From UBA3537 sp964219345 (GTDB lineage: Bacteria > Bacteroidota > Bacteroidia > Flavobacteriales > Flavobacteriaceae): a DNA stretch of 64,000 nucleotides. Of this stretch, positions 24,485 through 33,638 are shown piece after piece. Location of the stretch: NCBI GenBank assembly GCA_964219345.1, contig CAXPPN010000024.1, positions 35,864 to 99,863 on the forward strand, in the 5' to 3' direction. The notes under the pieces were generated by a model. It did not search any database. It was not told where the DNA came from and saw only the letters and a program-made list of their open reading frames with translations. Position numbers and translations under genes: made by a program. Within the stretch, counting starts at the first letter, position 1, and each line of letters starts with the position of its first letter.

Positions 24485-25032
24485 GTTTTGGAACGAATAA
24501 TACAGGCTAAAAGTTTTCTAGCTCGAAGCAGTTTTACCTTAACATTGTTAATGGGGATATTGATTGTTTTTGCTATTTCTTGGTAACTTTGTTCTTGAAA
24601 ATAGCGCAATTGAATAATCTCTTGATGATGTGGTTTTAGCTTTTTAATATCTTTTAGAAGTTCTGCCAAATTTTGTTCTGTAATGAGTTTATCTTCAGCA
24701 GATGGGGCATCATCTTGAATCCAATACACACGATTTTCATCTTCTTCTGTCGTTTGATTTGTAAGTGTGTTTTTTTGTTTTCTTAAACTGTCTAAATGTG
24801 TATTTTTTGCAATGGTAATCAACCAAGTTTTAAATTTGAATTTTGGATCAAAAGAATTGATTTTATCAAAAGCTTTAAAAAAAGTTTCAATGGTAATGTC
24901 TTCTGCATCATTTTCGTTTTGGGTACGTATGAGCATAAATCCAAAAACATCATTCCAAAAGGTTTCCAATAAAAAATTGAAGGCCATTTGGTTATTTTCT
25001 TTGGCTTTTATGATGGCTTCGCTCAGTTCCAA
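24481..25032 (-). CDS. ECF-type RNA polymerase sigma factor
   Basis: A 183-residue group 4 sigma factor. Region 2 covers about residues 20-85 (ENDAEDITIETFFKAFDKI, FKTWLITIAKNTHLD with the typical W-L-x-x-I-A-x-N), and region 4 about 120-175 (LKPHHQEIIQLRYFQEQSYQEIAKTI and NNVKVKLLRARKLL helix-turn-helix). No anti-sigma gene is adjacent. The start appears to be TTG at 25032, overlapping the glycosyltransferase gene end by 10 bases, and its stop overlaps the transporter start, so the three form one transcript. Confidence 0.92.
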   Translation of the reverse strand: MELSEAIIKAKENNQMAFNFLLETFWNDVFGFMLIRTQNENDAEDITIETFFKAFDKINSFDPKFKFKTWLITIAKNTHLDSLRKQKNTLTNQTTEEDENRVYWIQDDAPSAEDKLITEQNLAELLKDIKKLKPHHQEIIQLRYFQEQSYQEIAKTINIPINNVKVKLLRARKLLACIIRSKT

Positions 25033-26117
25033 TACAGTCGTTTTGAATTTAAACTCGATATAAATATAAGAAATTGTGTAACAAGCTTAAAAACTTCAAA
25101 CAATGGTAATGCAATAATAAGTTTTAAATCTTGTAATTTTTTAGCAATAATACCATAACAAATATATTGAATCAAATAGCGTCCAACAATTAATGATATG
25201 ATAACCATTTCAAGTTCTGCTGTACTGAAAAACAATAAAAAAGGCGCTAAAAGATAAAATGTAAAATGACTTAAAAATAAAATGGCATTGGCGATTTGAG
25301 CAGACGGTTTACAATGTCTTAGCTTTAAATCATTTTTTGCTTGCTTTAGGAAACATTCTTTAAAGTTTGTTTTTTGTACTGGAGTAACAAAGCTATCTTT
25401 ATGCAAACAAAAAGTGGTGTTCGATTTTTTAGCAACATCATTAGCAAACAATGTGGTTTCGCCAAATGAAATTTCCATATGTTGTACAAAACCATTGGAA
25501 CTAAAAAAAAGTTCTTTAGAGTAACTCACATTTGCAGATGTTCCACTGTAATAGACTCCTATTTTACCTAAAGTATAGTTTTTTATAGTACGTAAGAAAT
25601 CAAAAAAACGATAAAAATAATTGTAATGGGTATATTTTACATAACCAATCGCCATTGATTTTTTCATAGATGCTGCAGCCATATGCTGAAGCCATGATCT
25701 GGATTGAGGCTCAAAATTGACAGAGCTTAGCACCAAATTTTCGTGAGTAGCTGCTTTTATTCCAAGAGTAAGCGCGTATTTTTTGCTCGCCCAAAAGGCT
25801 TCATTGTTTTTAACATCAATTATTTTTAAAGTGGGGTTTTTCTTTTGAAAATCTTCCATGACCTCCAAAGATTCATCTGTTGATGCATGATTGATTAAAA
25901 CAATTTCAAAATTTTTATGTTTTTGTTTTAAAAAAATTGGCAGTTGTTTTTTTAAAAGCGCTGCTTGATTTTTCGTATATAAAATAAGAGATAACTGAGA
26001 ATTTGAAGTTTCTGGCGAGTCAGAAACATTTTTGAAACTCAATACAGCAGAACAGAAGAAAATAATTTCAATAAAAACTACTGCTATAAAAACATATAGT
26101 AAAACGGTCAAAAACAT
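25023..26117 (-). CDS. Family 2 glycosyltransferase, membrane-bound
   Basis: A 364-residue GT-A glycosyltransferase. An N-terminal membrane helix (MFLTVLLYVFIAVVFIEIIFF) is followed by the catalytic domain (LSLILYTKNQAALLKKQLPIF at about residues 42-62; IVLINHASTDESLEVM at about 73-88), and two C-terminal membrane segments (about 270-345). The usual DxD at the donor site is hard to place: the sequence there is LVLSSVNFEPQS. I use the ATG at 26117; the longer open frame would run into the small upstream gene. It is the first gene of an operon with a sigma factor and an Nramp-like transporter. Acceptor and donor are unknown. Confidence 0.88.
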   Translation of the reverse strand: MFLTVLLYVFIAVVFIEIIFFCSAVLSFKNVSDSPETSNSQLSLILYTKNQAALLKKQLPIFLKQKHKNFEIVLINHASTDESLEVMEDFQKKNPTLKIIDVKNNEAFWASKKYALTLGIKAATHENLVLSSVNFEPQSRSWLQHMAAASMKKSMAIGYVKYTHYNYFYRFFDFLRTIKNYTLGKIGVYYSGTSANVSYSKELFFSSNGFVQHMEISFGETTLFANDVAKKSNTTFCLHKDSFVTPVQKTNFKECFLKQAKNDLKLRHCKPSAQIANAILFLSHFTFYLLAPFLLFFSTAELEMVIISLIVGRYLIQYICYGIIAKKLQDLKLIIALPLFEVFKLVTQFLIFISSLNSKRLYWN

Positions 26118-26130
26118 TTTTTTGGGGTTA

Positions 26131-26331
26131 TTATTTTTCGTTGTTGTCGCAATCCCCAAATTGATCGGGGGTTTTTCCACAAAAGCCACAGGCTTCACCT
26201 TCTGTATTCAACATTGGGTTTTGACTGGCGCAAGTTCCACTAAATTCACCATCTTTTTTGGCCCATATTTTAAGTGAAATTCCTGCAATTCCAAGTCCCA
26301 ACAATGCAAGGGTTATCAAAAGTAGTTTCAT
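26131..26331 (-). CDS. Small Cys-rich membrane-anchored protein
   Basis: A 66-residue protein: one N-terminal membrane helix (LLLITLALLGLGIAGISL) and a short extracytoplasmic tail with four Cys in the pattern TCAS...EACGFCGKTPDQFGDC. The CxxC (CGFC) could bind a metal or form a disulfide. I recall similar membrane or secreted proteins in Flavobacteriaceae, without a known function. The start at 26331 gives MKLLLITLALL; the longer frame adds only unlikely residues. It lies 13 bases from the glycosyltransferase start. Confidence 0.75.
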   Translation of the reverse strand: MKLLLITLALLGLGIAGISLKIWAKKDGEFSGTCASQNPMLNTEGEACGFCGKTPDQFGDCDNNEK

Positions 26332-26450
26332 ATTATAAAAATGATTTGTACAAAGATACAACTAAATTAAAATAAAAAAATAGGGTAAAAAATGTGACTT
26401 TTTTGAAAAATATGTGTCATACACTATAGGAAACAATAAATATATTTATC

Positions 26451-27131
26451 ATTAAAAAACTTTTTGCAGAATTTTTTGGAACATTTTGGCTCGTATTTGG
26501 AGGTTGTGGAAGCGCTGTTTTCTCCGCCGCTTACCCAGAGTTAGGTATTGGGTTTCTAGGGGTTGCACTTGCCTTTGGACTTACTGTTTTGACGATGGCA
26601 TACGCCGTTGGGCATATTTCGGGTGCACATTTTAATCCTGCCGTTTCTTTTGGACTTTGGGCAGCAGGTCGATTTGAAGGTAAAAATTTGTTGGGCTATG
26701 TTTTGGCACAACTTATAGGTGCTCTTGTAGCTGCTGGAACTTTGTTTTTGATCCTTAGTGGAAAACCAGGTTTTGAAACGGTTGGTGGATTCGCTTCCAA
26801 TGGCTATGGTGTGCTTTCGCCAGGTGGATTTTCTATGTTCTCTGTTTTAGTTGCTGAGTTTGTTTTAACAGCATTTTTTCTGTTTATCATTTTAGGAAGT
26901 ACAAGTAAAGATGCCCCTAGTAAATTTGCACCTATTGCTATTGGTTTAGGACTTACATTGATTCATTTGATCAGTATTCCTATTTCAAATACTTCTGTAA
27001 ACCCAGCACGTTCAACAAGTCAAGCACTTTTTGCAGGTGGTGATTATCCTGCACAACTTTGGTTGTTTTGGTTGGCTCCAATAGCTGGGGCTATTGTTGC
27101 TGGGCTAATTTGTAAGGCAAGTAAAAAGTGA
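26451..27131 (+). CDS. aqpZ: Aquaporin Z-type water channel, apparent ATT start codon
   Basis: A tetrameric water channel of the inner membrane. Both NPA boxes are present: GAHFNPAVS and SVNPARST, with six helices and the ar/R-filter Arg after the second NPA. The first ATG of the frame (26595) would cut off the whole first helix, which is clearly coded upstream as KKLFAEFFGTFWLVFGGCGS. Family proteins begin MKKLFAEFFGT; the codon at that Met position here is ATT (26451-26453). The frame is closed at 26427 by TAG, and no ATG, GTG or TTG lies between that stop and helix 1. So translation starts at ATT or possibly at the ATA codons at 26436 or 26442. Length about 226 residues, as in AqpZ. Confidence 0.88.
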   Translation: MKKLFAEFFGTFWLVFGGCGSAVFSAAYPELGIGFLGVALAFGLTVLTMAYAVGHISGAHFNPAVSFGLWAAGRFEGKNLLGYVLAQLIGALVAAGTLFLILSGKPGFETVGGFASNGYGVLSPGGFSMFSVLVAEFVLTAFFLFIILGSTSKDAPSKFAPIAIGLGLTLIHLISIPISNTSVNPARSTSQALFAGGDYPAQLWLFWLAPIAGAIVAGLICKASKK

Positions 27132-27152
27132 TTTGATTAGGATATAAAAAAA

Positions 27153-28160
27153 TCACAAAATATTTACTTCTGCTTCCAAAGGAATACCAAAGATGGTATC
27201 AATAGCTTTTTGAATAGTTTGTGAGAGATTTAGAATATCTTTGCCTTTGGCTCCTCCATAATTGACAAGAACTAGGGCTTGATTTTTGTGAACACCATAG
27301 TTTCCAAAATTTTTGCCCTTAAATCCTGCTGTTTCAATGAGCCAACCTGCTGGAATTTTTATTTCTTGTTCTGAAACAGGGTAGTGTGGTATGTTTGGGA
27401 ATTGCGATTCTAATTCCTTAAATTTTGATACTGTTACTACAGGATTTTTAAAAAAACTCCCACTGTTTCCAAGACGTTTTGGGTCAGGAAGTTTGGATTG
27501 ACGTATTGCAATTACAGCTTTTGAAACATCTTTAATTGTTGGACTTTTTACATTCATTTTTTTTAACTCCTCACCAATGGCACCGTAGCTAGTTTTGAGA
27601 TTGTGTTCTGTATGAGTGAGTTCAAAGGTCACAGATACAATGATATATTGCCCTTTGACCTCAGACTTAAAAATAGAATTTCTATAATCAAATTTACAGT
27701 CTGCTTTCGAAAAAGTTTCAATCTCTAGCGTATGTAAATTGAGCGCTTCGCAATCAACAAAAGTATCTTTAAGTTCCACGCCGTAGGCACCAATATTTTG
27801 AATGGGTGCAGTCCCAACATTTCCTGGAATTAGCGATAGATTTTCCAGTCCGCCTAAATTTTGTTGTAAAGACCAAAGCACAAAATCGTGCCAATTTTCA
27901 CCCGCTTCAACTTTTACTCTAGTAGTTTTTTTACTTTTTGCACCTGTTTCTATACCCTTTAAATCCAAATGAACCACAAGACCTTCGATGTCTTTGGTTA
28001 AGAGCATATTGCTACCACCGCCAATAACTAAGAGTTTTTTGGGATTTGTCTTTAAAACAGCAATTAAATCTTCTAGGGTTTTTACAGAAACAAAAAATTC
28101 TGCCTTAACGTCTATGTCAAAGGTATTATAAGGTTTTAGTGAAACGTGTTGTTGAATCAT
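27153..28160 (-). CDS. murB: UDP-N-acetylmuramate dehydrogenase
   Basis: MurB reduces UDP-GlcNAc-enolpyruvate to UDP-MurNAc in peptidoglycan synthesis, using FAD and NADPH. The 335-residue product is of type I. It shows KLLVIGGGSNMLLT (about 42-55), LSLIPGNVGTAPIQNIGAYGVEL (about 110-132), FDYRNSIFK with the Tyr-Arg pair (about 165-173), and the catalytic Ser in LGNSGSFFKNP (about 238-248) and final Glu near the C-terminus (EAEV). Its start overlaps the aminotransferase stop (ATGA) so they are coupled. Confidence 0.96.
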   Translation of the reverse strand: MIQQHVSLKPYNTFDIDVKAEFFVSVKTLEDLIAVLKTNPKKLLVIGGGSNMLLTKDIEGLVVHLDLKGIETGAKSKKTTRVKVEAGENWHDFVLWSLQQNLGGLENLSLIPGNVGTAPIQNIGAYGVELKDTFVDCEALNLHTLEIETFSKADCKFDYRNSIFKSEVKGQYIIVSVTFELTHTEHNLKTSYGAIGEELKKMNVKSPTIKDVSKAVIAIRQSKLPDPKRLGNSGSFFKNPVVTVSKFKELESQFPNIPHYPVSEQEIKIPAGWLIETAGFKGKNFGNYGVHKNQALVLVNYGGAKGKDILNLSQTIQKAIDTIFGIPLEAEVNIL

Positions 28161-29353
28161 CCTAGTTTTTTAAATGCTTCAAGTCCTTTTTTGAGAATAT
28201 TAACAGAGGCAATTAAATCTTCTTTTTTAAGTACATAAGCAATTCGTACTTGATTTTTTCCTAATCCTTTTGTGGTATAAAAACCTGCTGCTGGTGCAAC
28301 CATTATGGTTGCATTGTCAACTCTAAATTTTTCTAGGAGCCATTGCGCAAAAGTATCGGCGTTTGGAATGGGGAGTTCTACAATACAATAGAATGCGCCT
28401 TTTGGTGTTGCAACTTTTACACCTTCAATATTTTGAAGTTCTTGAATTAAAACATTTCTGCGTTCTACATATTCTTCAATAACATTTTCAAAATACGAAT
28501 TTGGAGTGTCTAGAGCTGCTTCGCTTGCAATTTGTGCATATGTAGGAGGAGAGAGTCGAGCCTGAGCAAATTTTAGAGCAGTGTCACGAACACTTTTATT
28601 TTTTGTTACCATACATCCAATTCGGGCACCACACATGCTATATCGTTTAGAAACAGAATCTATCATTATTGCATGATCTTCTAAGCCTTCGATGGACATA
28701 ATAGAGTGGTGTTTGTGACCATCGTATGTGAATTCTCTATATACTTCATCAGCGATTAAAAACAAATCATGTTTTTGGACTAATTTTGTAAGTTGTAAAA
28801 TCTCTTTTTTACTGTATAAATAGCCTGTAGGATTTCCAGGATTACATATAAGAATTGCTTTTGTTTTTGATGTGATAAGTGCTTCAAAAGTCTTAATAGC
28901 TGGAAGTGCAAAATTTGAATCAATTTCAGAAACAACAGGAATAACATTAACACCTTGTGCAGCAGAAAAACCATTATAGTTGGCATAAAATGGTTCTGGA
29001 ATAATAATTTCATCATCTGGATCCATAATGCTACCAAAAGTAAAAAGCAATGCTTCGCTACCGCCTGTGGTTATAATAATGTCATCAGCGTTTACTTCAA
29101 TATGATGTTGTTTGTAGTAGCGTGCCAATTTCTGTCTGTAGGTCTCAGAGCCTTCTGATCGACTGTACGCCAAAACATTAAGGTTGTTGTTTTTTACAGC
29201 TTCTAATGCCACTTTTGGTGTTACAATATCTGGCTGTCCAATATTTAAATGATACACATGTGTGCCTTCCGACTTAGCGAATTCGGCATATGGAACTAGC
29301 TTTCGGATAGGTGAGGCAGGCATATTAAGGCCTTTATTTGAGATTTTTGGCAT
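28157..29353 (-). CDS. Class I/II pyridoxal-phosphate aminotransferase
   Basis: A 398-residue fold-type I aminotransferase of the aspartate aminotransferase superfamily. Blocks: HLNIGQPDIVTP (about 36-47), ITTGGSEALLFTFG (about 96-109), ILICNPGNPTGYLYSKKE (about 170-187), LIADEVYREFTYDG (about 203-216) and the PLP Lys in SVSKRYSMCGARIG (about 234-247); the last Arg is in NQVRIAYVL. The exact amino acid cannot be told; aspartate, aromatic or alanine substrates are possible. It is coupled with murB. Confidence 0.92.
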   Translation of the reverse strand: MPKISNKGLNMPASPIRKLVPYAEFAKSEGTHVYHLNIGQPDIVTPKVALEAVKNNNLNVLAYSRSEGSETYRQKLARYYKQHHIEVNADDIIITTGGSEALLFTFGSIMDPDDEIIIPEPFYANYNGFSAAQGVNVIPVVSEIDSNFALPAIKTFEALITSKTKAILICNPGNPTGYLYSKKEILQLTKLVQKHDLFLIADEVYREFTYDGHKHHSIMSIEGLEDHAIMIDSVSKRYSMCGARIGCMVTKNKSVRDTALKFAQARLSPPTYAQIASEAALDTPNSYFENVIEEYVERRNVLIQELQNIEGVKVATPKGAFYCIVELPIPNADTFAQWLLEKFRVDNATIMVAPAAGFYTTKGLGKNQVRIAYVLKKEDLIASVNILKKGLEAFKKLG

Positions 29354-29462
29354 ATCAATTTCTATTGAAGTTTAATGTACAAATTTATTTAAAGTTCAGG
29401 GAAAATAAAATCTAATCAAATTTAATTATACAATTTTATAAATATGATATCATTTATATAAA

Positions 29463-29491
29463 AAAAAGCATCTTAGAAAAAGATGCTTTTT
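29463..29491 (-). terminator. Intrinsic terminator after the DUF1573 gene
   Basis: A 12-bp perfect stem (AAAAAGCATCTT / AAGATGCTTTTT) with a 5-base loop sits 23 bases downstream of the stop at 29514. Its A/T flanks allow use from both sides; the aminotransferase gene on the same strand begins 110 bases further on. Confidence 0.85.
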
Positions 29492-29513
29492 AATGCTGAG
29501 ATAAGTTAATGTC

Positions 29514-29942
29514 TTATTGTTCTACAACACTTTTTTTAGTGGATTTCATCACACTAGTTGTTTTGTTGGGGTCAATAACAGTCCCTTTAATTTTAAGAGC
29601 AACAGTAGGCGTATCCGCATTTGAAGTAACGGTAATAGTTTTTCGTATAGGATTAACTCTATTGGTGTCGTATTTAACTTGAATTTCTCCAGATTCACCT
29701 GGTAAAATTGGGCCTTCAGGTTTTTTTGGAACTGTACAGCCACAACTTGATTTTACTTTAGACACTATTAAGGGGGCGTCTCCAGTATTTGTAAACTTAA
29801 AAACACGAACGCCATCTGCGCCTTTTTCAATTGTTCCGTAGTCAATTACCTTGGATTCAAATTCAATTTTTGCAGTTTTTTCTTGTGCATAGGTTTGCAA
29901 AGCAAAAACGCTAAGTAGTAATAATGTGAATAGTTTTTTCAT
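29514..29942 (-). CDS. DUF1573 domain protein, secreted
   Basis: A 142-residue protein with a signal peptide (MKKLFTLLLLSVFALQTYAQ) and one DUF1573 Ig-like domain (about residues 30-120): IDYGTIEKGADGVRVFKFTNTGDAPLIV, then SSCGCTVPKKPEGPILPGESGEIQVKY. The SSCGCT motif and the following Pro are the family mark. Such proteins are abundant in Bacteroidota and sit in the envelope; their role is unknown. It is a single-gene unit with its own terminator. Confidence 0.92.
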   Translation of the reverse strand: MKKLFTLLLLSVFALQTYAQEKTAKIEFESKVIDYGTIEKGADGVRVFKFTNTGDAPLIVSKVKSSCGCTVPKKPEGPILPGESGEIQVKYDTNRVNPIRKTITVTSNADTPTVALKIKGTVIDPNKTTSVMKSTKKSVVEQ

Positions 29943-30050
29943 GGTAGTGAAATTTTAGTTGAATTGTAAATTTAGAGACTTTTTTATAAAATCAAAAATT
30001 GTACTCATATAATTCTAGTTTATTTAATTTTAAAGAACCCAAAATATGAG

Positions 30051-30058
30051 TACTTTTG
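30051..30058 (+). promoter_or_regulatory. -7 promoter box of valS
   Basis: TACTTTTG matches TAnnTTTG and lies 31 bases before the valS ATG. A -33 TTG is not evident. Confidence 0.4.
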
Positions 30059-30089
30059 TAGACTTTAAGACAAAAATCGTTCCAAAAAT

Positions 30090-32720
30090 ATGAGTATCCC
30101 ATCAAAATATGATGCACAACAGGTAGAGCAGAAGTGGTATGACTATTGGATGAAGCACCAATATTTTCATTCAAAACCAGATGACAGAACGCCCTATACC
30201 ATAGTTATTCCACCACCAAATGTAACTGGAGTACTGCATATGGGGCATATGCTAAATAATACCATTCAGGATGTTTTGATTAGACGTGCACGACTTATGG
30301 GCAGAAATGCCTGCTGGGTGCCTGGTACCGATCATGCCTCAATTGCAACTGAAGCCAAAGTTGTTGCAAAACTTAAAGAGCAAGGGATTAATAAAAATGA
30401 TTTATCCAGAGAAGAATTTATGAGTCATGCTTGGGACTGGACCAACGAATATGGTGGGGTAATTCTAAATCAATTAAAAAAACTTGGGTGTTCATGCGAC
30501 TGGGAACGTACAAAATTTACGCTAGACGATGACATGAGTGAATCGGTGATCTCTGTATTTGTAGATTTATTTAATAAAGGACTTATATACAGAGGATACC
30601 GCATGGTAAATTGGGATCCAAAAGCACAAACAACCCTCTCTGATGAAGAAGTTATTTATGAAGAGCGTCAAGGGAATCTTTATTATATTGAATACGCCAT
30701 TGAAGGTAGCGATGAAAGACTCACTATTGCCACCACACGACCAGAAACTATTTTGGGTGACTCAGCAATATGTATCAATCCAAATGATGAACGTTTTTCT
30801 CATTTAAAAGGTAAAAAAGCAATTGTTCCTTTGTGTAATAGAGTCATTCCAATTATTGAGGACGAATATGTTGATATGGAGTTTGGAACAGGTTGTTTAA
30901 AAGTTACCCCTGCACATGACGAAAATGATAAGGTATTGGGAGACAAACACCAATTGGAGGTTATTGATATTTTTAATGCAGATGCAACACTAAATAGCTA
31001 TGGCTTACATTATGAAGGCAAAGATCGTTTTGTAGTTCGTAAAGAAATTTCAAAAGAACTAGAAGCCAAAGGATTTTTGATAAAAACAGAACAACACACA
31101 CATAAGGTTGGTACTTCGGAGCGTACAAAAGTTGTTATAGAACCACGCCTATCAGACCAATGGTTTTTAAAAATGGAAGACTTGGCAAAACCTGCTTTGG
31201 ACGCTGTTTTGAATGATGAAACTGTAAAATTATTTCCAAAAAAATTCAATAACACCTACCGCCATTGGATGGAAAACATTCGCGATTGGAATATTTCTAG
31301 ACAATTATTTTGGGGACAACAAATTCCAGCCTATTATTTTGGGGATGGTAAAGATGATTTTGTAGTTGCCAAAACAAAAGAGGAAGCACTCAAATTGGCT
31401 CAAAATAAATCACAAAATTCTGCCATTCAGCTTGATGATTTAAAACAAGATTCAGATGTTTTGGACACATGGTTTTCGTCTTGGTTATGGCCAATTTCAG
31501 TTTTTGACGGTATAAGAAATCCAGAAAATGAGGAAATTAATTATTATTATCCAACAAATGATTTGGTTACAGGACCAGATATTTTATTCTTTTGGGTAGC
31601 AAGAATGATTGTTGCTGGATTTCAGTTTAAAGATAAAAAACCTTTTGAAAATGTTTATTTAACAGGTTTGGTGCGCGACAAACAACGCCGAAAAATGAGT
31701 AAATCTTTAGGTAATTCACCAGATGCATTACAATTAATAGAACAATTTGGAGCCGACGGTGTTCGCGTAGGGCTTTTATTGAGTTCTGCTGCTGGGAACG
31801 ATTTGTTGTTTGACGAAGCACTTTGTCAGCAAGGAAAAGGATTTGGAAATAAAATTTGGAATGCGTTTCGTCTAATTCAAGGTTGGGAAGTTAATGATAT
31901 TGAGCAACCCAAATATGCAAAAACTGCTTTAGATTGGTATGCTTCAAAGTTTCAAAAAGTACTTAGCGAAATCGAAGATCACTTTGGTAAATACCGTTTG
32001 AGCGATGCACTGATGTCTGTTTACAAATTGGTATGGGATGATTTTTGTTCCTGGTTATTAGAAATGATTAAACCCGCATATGGTGAAGCAATTGATCGAA
32101 AAACATATCATCAGGTTGTGGATATTTTGGAACAAAATTTAAAAATTCTACACCCTTTTATGCCATTCTTAACCGAAGAAATTTGGCATTATTTGAAGGA
32201 ACGTACTCAAGAGCAAGCGCTCATTGTTTCTTGTTGGCCAAGTTCAGAACCTATTAACACTTCACTATTAGAAGAATTTGAATTTGCTTCGGAAGTGATT
32301 TCAGGTATAAGAAATTTGAGAAAGGAAAAACAAATTCCATTTAAAACTGCTGTAGAACTTCATGTCATTAATAATGATGAGAATTCTAAGACTTTTGATG
32401 ATTTAATTTCAAAACTTGGTAATATTTCTACAATTAAGTATACAGATTCAAATGTTGATAAAGCATTTTCATTTCGTGTAAAATCCAATGAATATTTTAT
32501 GGTTGCAGATATTGCTATCGATTTAGAGGCCGAGGTTTCAAAACTTGAAGAGGAATTGGAATACACTAAAGGATTTTTGAATTCGGTGCGAAAAAAACTT
32601 TCAAACGAACGTTTTGTTTCCAATGCTCCAGAACAAGTGGTCGCAAGCGAAAAGAAAAAAGAGGCCGATGCTTTAGCCAAAATTGAAACTATTGAAGCGA
32701 GTCTAAAAAACCTAAAATAA
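30090..32720 (+). CDS. valS: Valine--tRNA ligase
   Basis: ValRS charges tRNA-Val. The 876 residues match the bacterial length. The HIGH signature is PPPNVTGVLHMGHMLNN (about 43-59), the editing domain spans roughly 200-350 (TTRPETILGD, about 215-224), the KMSKS loop is KQRRKMSKSLGNS (about 528-540), and the C-terminus has the ValRS coiled-coil arm (about 810-876, rich in Glu and Lys). It stands alone, faced tail to tail by the ACBP gene with a 2-base gap. Confidence 0.98.
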   Translation: MSIPSKYDAQQVEQKWYDYWMKHQYFHSKPDDRTPYTIVIPPPNVTGVLHMGHMLNNTIQDVLIRRARLMGRNACWVPGTDHASIATEAKVVAKLKEQGINKNDLSREEFMSHAWDWTNEYGGVILNQLKKLGCSCDWERTKFTLDDDMSESVISVFVDLFNKGLIYRGYRMVNWDPKAQTTLSDEEVIYEERQGNLYYIEYAIEGSDERLTIATTRPETILGDSAICINPNDERFSHLKGKKAIVPLCNRVIPIIEDEYVDMEFGTGCLKVTPAHDENDKVLGDKHQLEVIDIFNADATLNSYGLHYEGKDRFVVRKEISKELEAKGFLIKTEQHTHKVGTSERTKVVIEPRLSDQWFLKMEDLAKPALDAVLNDETVKLFPKKFNNTYRHWMENIRDWNISRQLFWGQQIPAYYFGDGKDDFVVAKTKEEALKLAQNKSQNSAIQLDDLKQDSDVLDTWFSSWLWPISVFDGIRNPENEEINYYYPTNDLVTGPDILFFWVARMIVAGFQFKDKKPFENVYLTGLVRDKQRRKMSKSLGNSPDALQLIEQFGADGVRVGLLLSSAAGNDLLFDEALCQQGKGFGNKIWNAFRLIQGWEVNDIEQPKYAKTALDWYASKFQKVLSEIEDHFGKYRLSDALMSVYKLVWDDFCSWLLEMIKPAYGEAIDRKTYHQVVDILEQNLKILHPFMPFLTEEIWHYLKERTQEQALIVSCWPSSEPINTSLLEEFEFASEVISGIRNLRKEKQIPFKTAVELHVINNDENSKTFDDLISKLGNISTIKYTDSNVDKAFSFRVKSNEYFMVADIAIDLEAEVSKLEEELEYTKGFLNSVRKKLSNERFVSNAPEQVVASEKKKEADALAKIETIEASLKNLK

Positions 32721-32722
32721 AC

Positions 32723-32989
32723 TTATTTTCTGTAAATTAAATAGTCTTTAGCCAATTCTATATAACGTTTTTTGGCTTCATTTTGAGTGATATCTTCTAC
32801 CTGAAAAAGCGCATTTGTTTTAAATGCATTGATGATGGCTTTACCGCTTTTTGGACGTGAGTAGTCGTTGGTCGCCTTTTTGTAAAATGCATACAATTTT
32901 AAAAGTGTATCTGCCGGAAACGGTTCCTCATGATTGTTGATACTTTCTACAGCAGCTTGAAATTCTTTATCTAAATCGTCATTTATCAT
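32723..32989 (-). CDS. Acyl-CoA-binding protein
   Basis: An 88-residue four-helix acyl-CoA-binding protein that carries long-chain acyl-CoA esters in the cytoplasm. The family signature is LLKLYAFYKKATNDYSRPKSGKAI (about residues 29-52), including the Tyr and Lys that bind the CoA phosphate. The chosen ATG at 32989 comes one base after the psd stop; the longer frame would overlap psd. It ends a lipid-gene run (cdsA-psd-ACBP), which agrees with a lipid-synthesis context. ACBP is rare in many bacteria but seen in Flavobacteriaceae. Confidence 0.92.
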   Translation of the reverse strand: MINDDLDKEFQAAVESINNHEEPFPADTLLKLYAFYKKATNDYSRPKSGKAIINAFKTNALFQVEDITQNEAKKRYIELAKDYLIYRK

Positions 32990-32990
32990 C

Positions 32991-33638
32991 TTAAAGTTCT
33001 GCAATGATACTCTCACCGCCTTTTACTTTTTGGTTTAGCTCTACTTTAAGTTTGGTATTCAAAGGTAAAAATAAATCTACTCTAGAACCAAATTTTATAA
33101 ATCCTGCATCACTACCTTGAACTACATTTTGGTCTTTTTGAGCATAATTAACAATTCTTCGTGCCAATGCACCGGCAATTTGTCTGTAGAGTACTTTTCC
33201 AAACACTTTGTTCTCTACAACTACTGTTGTACGTTCATTTTCCTCGCTTGCTTTTGGATGCCATGCTACCAGATATTTTCCAGGATGGTATTTGCTAAAA
33301 AGTACTTTTCCTCCAATGGGATAGCGTGTTACATGAACATTAATGGGCGACATAAAAACACTAACTTGAAGGCGCTTGTCTTTAAAGTATTCTGTTTCTT
33401 CTACTTCTTCAATAACCACTACTTTTCCATCTACTGGTGAAATGAGATGTGCATCGTTGTGTTTCGTATATCTTTTAGGATTTCTAAAAAATTGCAAAAT
33501 CAAAATTAAGAAAGCCAATAATGTAATTTGCAGAGTTTTTACCAACCATGGGATTTCGATGTTATCAACTAATAAAAATAATCCCCCCACAATAAGCAGA
33601 GTGATTACAATAATTTTTTGGCCTTCTTTATGAAACAT
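32991..33638 (-). CDS. psd: Phosphatidylserine decarboxylase (short form)
   Basis: Psd makes phosphatidylethanolamine from phosphatidylserine using a pyruvoyl group formed by self-cleavage. The 215-residue product belongs to the short bacterial/archaeal class. Two N-terminal hydrophobic segments (about residues 10-45) anchor it; LISPVDGKVVVIEEV (about 65-79), SVFMSPINVHVTRYPIGG (about 92-109) and the cleavage site KFGSRVDLFLP (Gly-Ser, about 182-192) are visible. Its start overlaps the cdsA gene end by 11 bases. Confidence 0.95.
   Translation of the reverse strand: MFHKEGQKIIVITLLIVGGLFLLVDNIEIPWLVKTLQITLLAFLILILQFFRNPKRYTKHNDAHLISPVDGKVVVIEEVEETEYFKDKRLQVSVFMSPINVHVTRYPIGGKVLFSKYHPGKYLVAWHPKASEENERTTVVVENKVFGKVLYRQIAGALARRIVNYAQKDQNVVQGSDAGFIKFGSRVDLFLPLNTKLKVELNQKVKGGESIIAEL

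Noticed and set aside
26118..26198. N-terminal extension of the glycosyltransferase
   Set aside because: It would overlap the small Cys-rich gene; the ATG at 26117 starts directly at the membrane helix.
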